A stretch of 5,822 nt of DNA from positions 1 to 5,822 of the forward strand of contig WLNX01000112.1 of the NCBI GenBank assembly GCA_009699565.1, given 5' to 3'. The DNA comes from Actinomycetota bacterium (lineage in GTDB: Bacteria > Actinomycetota > Thermoleophilia > Solirubrobacterales > Solirubrobacteraceae). Shown piece after piece: positions 4,338-5,822 of the stretch. The notes below the pieces were generated by a model. The model was not told where the DNA came from. It saw only the letters and a program-made list of their open reading frames with translations, and ran no database searches. Both the position numbers and the translations under genes were made by a program. How positions within the stretch are numbered: position 1 is the first letter of the stretch; every line of letters begins with the position of its first letter.

Positions 4338-5822
4338 ATGCCGCTCTACACCGACGACTCCATCGAGCGCCTGCGCCAGACCGTCGACATGGGGGAGCTC
4401 GTCGGCGCCAAGACTGAGCTAAAGCGCTCAGGGCAGCAGCTGATGGGGATCTGTCCATTCCATGACGAGCGCAGTCCATCGTTCAGCGTCGATCCGGTTC
4501 AGAAGGTCTTCCACTGCTTTGGCTGCGGCGAGGGAGGCGACCTCTTCAAGTTTGTCCAGCTGACCGAGGGGCTCAATTTCCGCGAGGCGGTAGAGGTCCT
4601 CTCCGATCGCTACGGCGTGACGATGGAGCTGACCGAGGAGGATCCGCAGGCCGCGCAGCGCCGTGAGAAGCGCGACCGGCTGCTCGAACTGCTCGAACGG
4701 ACGACAGCCTTCTACGTCCGAAACCTCTGGGAATCGCCCGAGGCTGAGGAACCCCGCGCGTATCTGGCCTCGCGCGGCCTCGATGAGCAGCTCCTGCGCG
4801 AGTTTCGCGTTGGCTACGCGCCGAGCGCCTGGGACAAGGTCCTCGTCGCTTCGCGCCAGGCGGGCTACAGCGAGCAGGAACTCTGGGACGCCGGCCTCAC
4901 CGCCAAGAACCAGAAGGGAAACGTCTACGACCGCTTCCGTCGGCGCATCACCTTCCCGCTGTGCGACAGCCGGGGCAGGGTCCTCGGCTTTGGAGCGCGC
5001 GCAATCGGCGCCGACCAGCAGCCGAAGTACCTCAACAGCTCGGAGAACGTGATCTTTCACAAGGGCCGCCAGGTCTATGGGGCCGACCTCGCCCGCGCAG
5101 CGGCAGCCAAGGCCGGGGAGGTAATCCTTTGCGAGGGGTACACCGACGTGATTGCGCTGCATCAGGCGGGTCTGCGCAACACGGTCGGTCTGATGGGGAC
5201 CGCCTTGACGGAGGATCAGGTTGCGGAGCTGGCCCGGATGGCGCCGGTTGTCGCGCTGGCGCTCGACGCAGACAGTGCCGGGCAGGAGGCAATGATCCGC
5301 GCTGCGAAGGTGGCCGCGGGCCGCAAGCTAGAGCTGCGCGTTGTGCCGCTGCTCGGAGGCGGGGACCCGGCCGACATCGTCCAGAACGACGGACCGGATG
5401 CAATCAGGGAGCTCGTCGCCGGGTCCGTGCCGTTCGTCCGCTTCCGCGTCGATCGCGTTCTGGCGCTTTCCGATCTTGAAAGCGCAGAGGGCAAGGACAA
5501 TGCAGTGGCACAGCTTGCGCCGATTATCGCGCCGCTTCCCGCCAGTGCAATGCGCGACGAACTGACCGAACTCGCTGCCTCAGCGCTGGGCGTGGGCGGC
5601 TCCAAGCTGACCGAGTGGATGGGCAGACCGCGCGAGCAGCCTGCCCCTGCAACTACTGAGCCGGCGTCGCAGCCCCGGCCACCGGTAATCGCGCAGATCG
5701 ATTCGGGCGGAAGGGTGGAGCGGTCGTTCCTCGTTCAGTGTCTGGCTCAAAGGGAAGCAAGCCAGGCCGTGCTCGCCGAGCTCGACCTGGAGACAGATCT
5801 GATGACGCCCGCCTTCCGCCGC
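4338..5822 (+). CDS. dnaG: DNA primase DnaG, 3' end outside window
   Basis: The frame runs from ATG 4338 for 495 codons to the window edge without a stop; actinobacterial DnaG is usually about 600-650 residues, so the C terminus is missing. DnaG makes the RNA primers for replication. The N-terminal CHC2 zinc-binding domain is complete: Cys39, His42 (CPFH), Cys60 and Cys63 (CFGC). The RNA polymerase core (about 110-430) contains FPLCDSRGRVLGFGAR (206-221), the Lys-Tyr-Leu-Asn motif (230-233) and a Toprim fold with Glu266 (CEGYTDV), Asp310 and Asp312 (LALDADSAG), at almost the same numbering as the E. coli catalytic acids. A Pro/Ala-rich linker (about 430-458) then leads into the start of the C-terminal helicase-binding region. 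No Shine-Dalgarno is seen before the ATG, which lies 10 bases after the dgt stop; coupling, or a TAGGCT -10-like box at 4325-4330, could provide expression. No defect is visible. Confidence 0.96.
   Translation, partial: MPLYTDDSIERLRQTVDMGELVGAKTELKRSGQQLMGICPFHDERSPSFSVDPVQKVFHCFGCGEGGDLFKFVQLTEGLNFREAVEVLSDRYGVTMELTEEDPQAAQRREKRDRLLELLERTTAFYVRNLWESPEAEEPRAYLASRGLDEQLLREFRVGYAPSAWDKVLVASRQAGYSEQELWDAGLTAKNQKGNVYDRFRRRITFPLCDSRGRVLGFGARAIGADQQPKYLNSSENVIFHKGRQVYGADLARAAAAKAGEVILCEGYTDVIALHQAGLRNTVGLMGTALTEDQVAELARMAPVVALALDADSAGQEAMIRAAKVAAGRKLELRVVPLLGGGDPADIVQNDGPDAIRELVAGSVPFVRFRVDRVLALSDLESAEGKDNAVAQLAPIIAPLPASAMRDELTELAASALGVGGSKLTEWMGRPREQPAPATTEPASQPRPPVIAQIDSGGRVERSFLVQCLAQREASQAVLAELDLETDLMTPAFRR

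Overview
The window looks like a chromosomal housekeeping segment from a high-GC actinobacterium, most likely of the Thermoleophilia/Solirubrobacterales type. That placement is inferred from the strong G/C preference at third codon positions, a DUF3866-type protein beside a XerD recombinase, and the adjacent dgt-dnaG pair; no rRNA or other marker confirms it. I see no tRNA, rRNA, insertion sequence, CRISPR array, prophage or toxin cassette. Gene density is very high and no gene-free stretch exceeds 70 bases.

Layout, left to right. Bases 1-357 (+) hold the C-terminal part of a DUF3866-like protein. After a 69-base gap comes a complete xerD (427-1371, +), then mutM/fpg (1402-2283, +). A small glutaredoxin gene lies on the opposite strand (2231-2488, -). 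Its 3' end overlaps the 3' end of mutM by 53 bases, and its start is 36 bases head-to-head from recO (2525-3241, +). Next come a dGTPase-family HD phosphohydrolase, dgt (3278-4327, +), and, 10 bases later, the DNA primase dnaG (4338 to the window edge, +, truncated on the right).

Five of the six identified genes act on DNA or its precursors: chromosome dimer resolution (XerD), 8-oxoguanine repair (MutM), recombinational gap repair (RecO), dNTP pool control (Dgt) and Okazaki-fragment priming (DnaG). Glutaredoxin, a thiol redox protein, is the only gene on the minus strand, and it separates the block into two plus-strand groups, DUF3866-xerD-mutM and recO-dgt-dnaG.

I found no convincing new system. 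The points worth a second look are small: the uncharacterised DUF3866 protein, the compact mutM/grx/recO junctions with overlapping genes and overlapping expression signals, a possible hairpin-bridged ribosome binding site before xerD, and -10-like boxes placed as for leaderless transcripts at several genes that lack a Shine-Dalgarno sequence.
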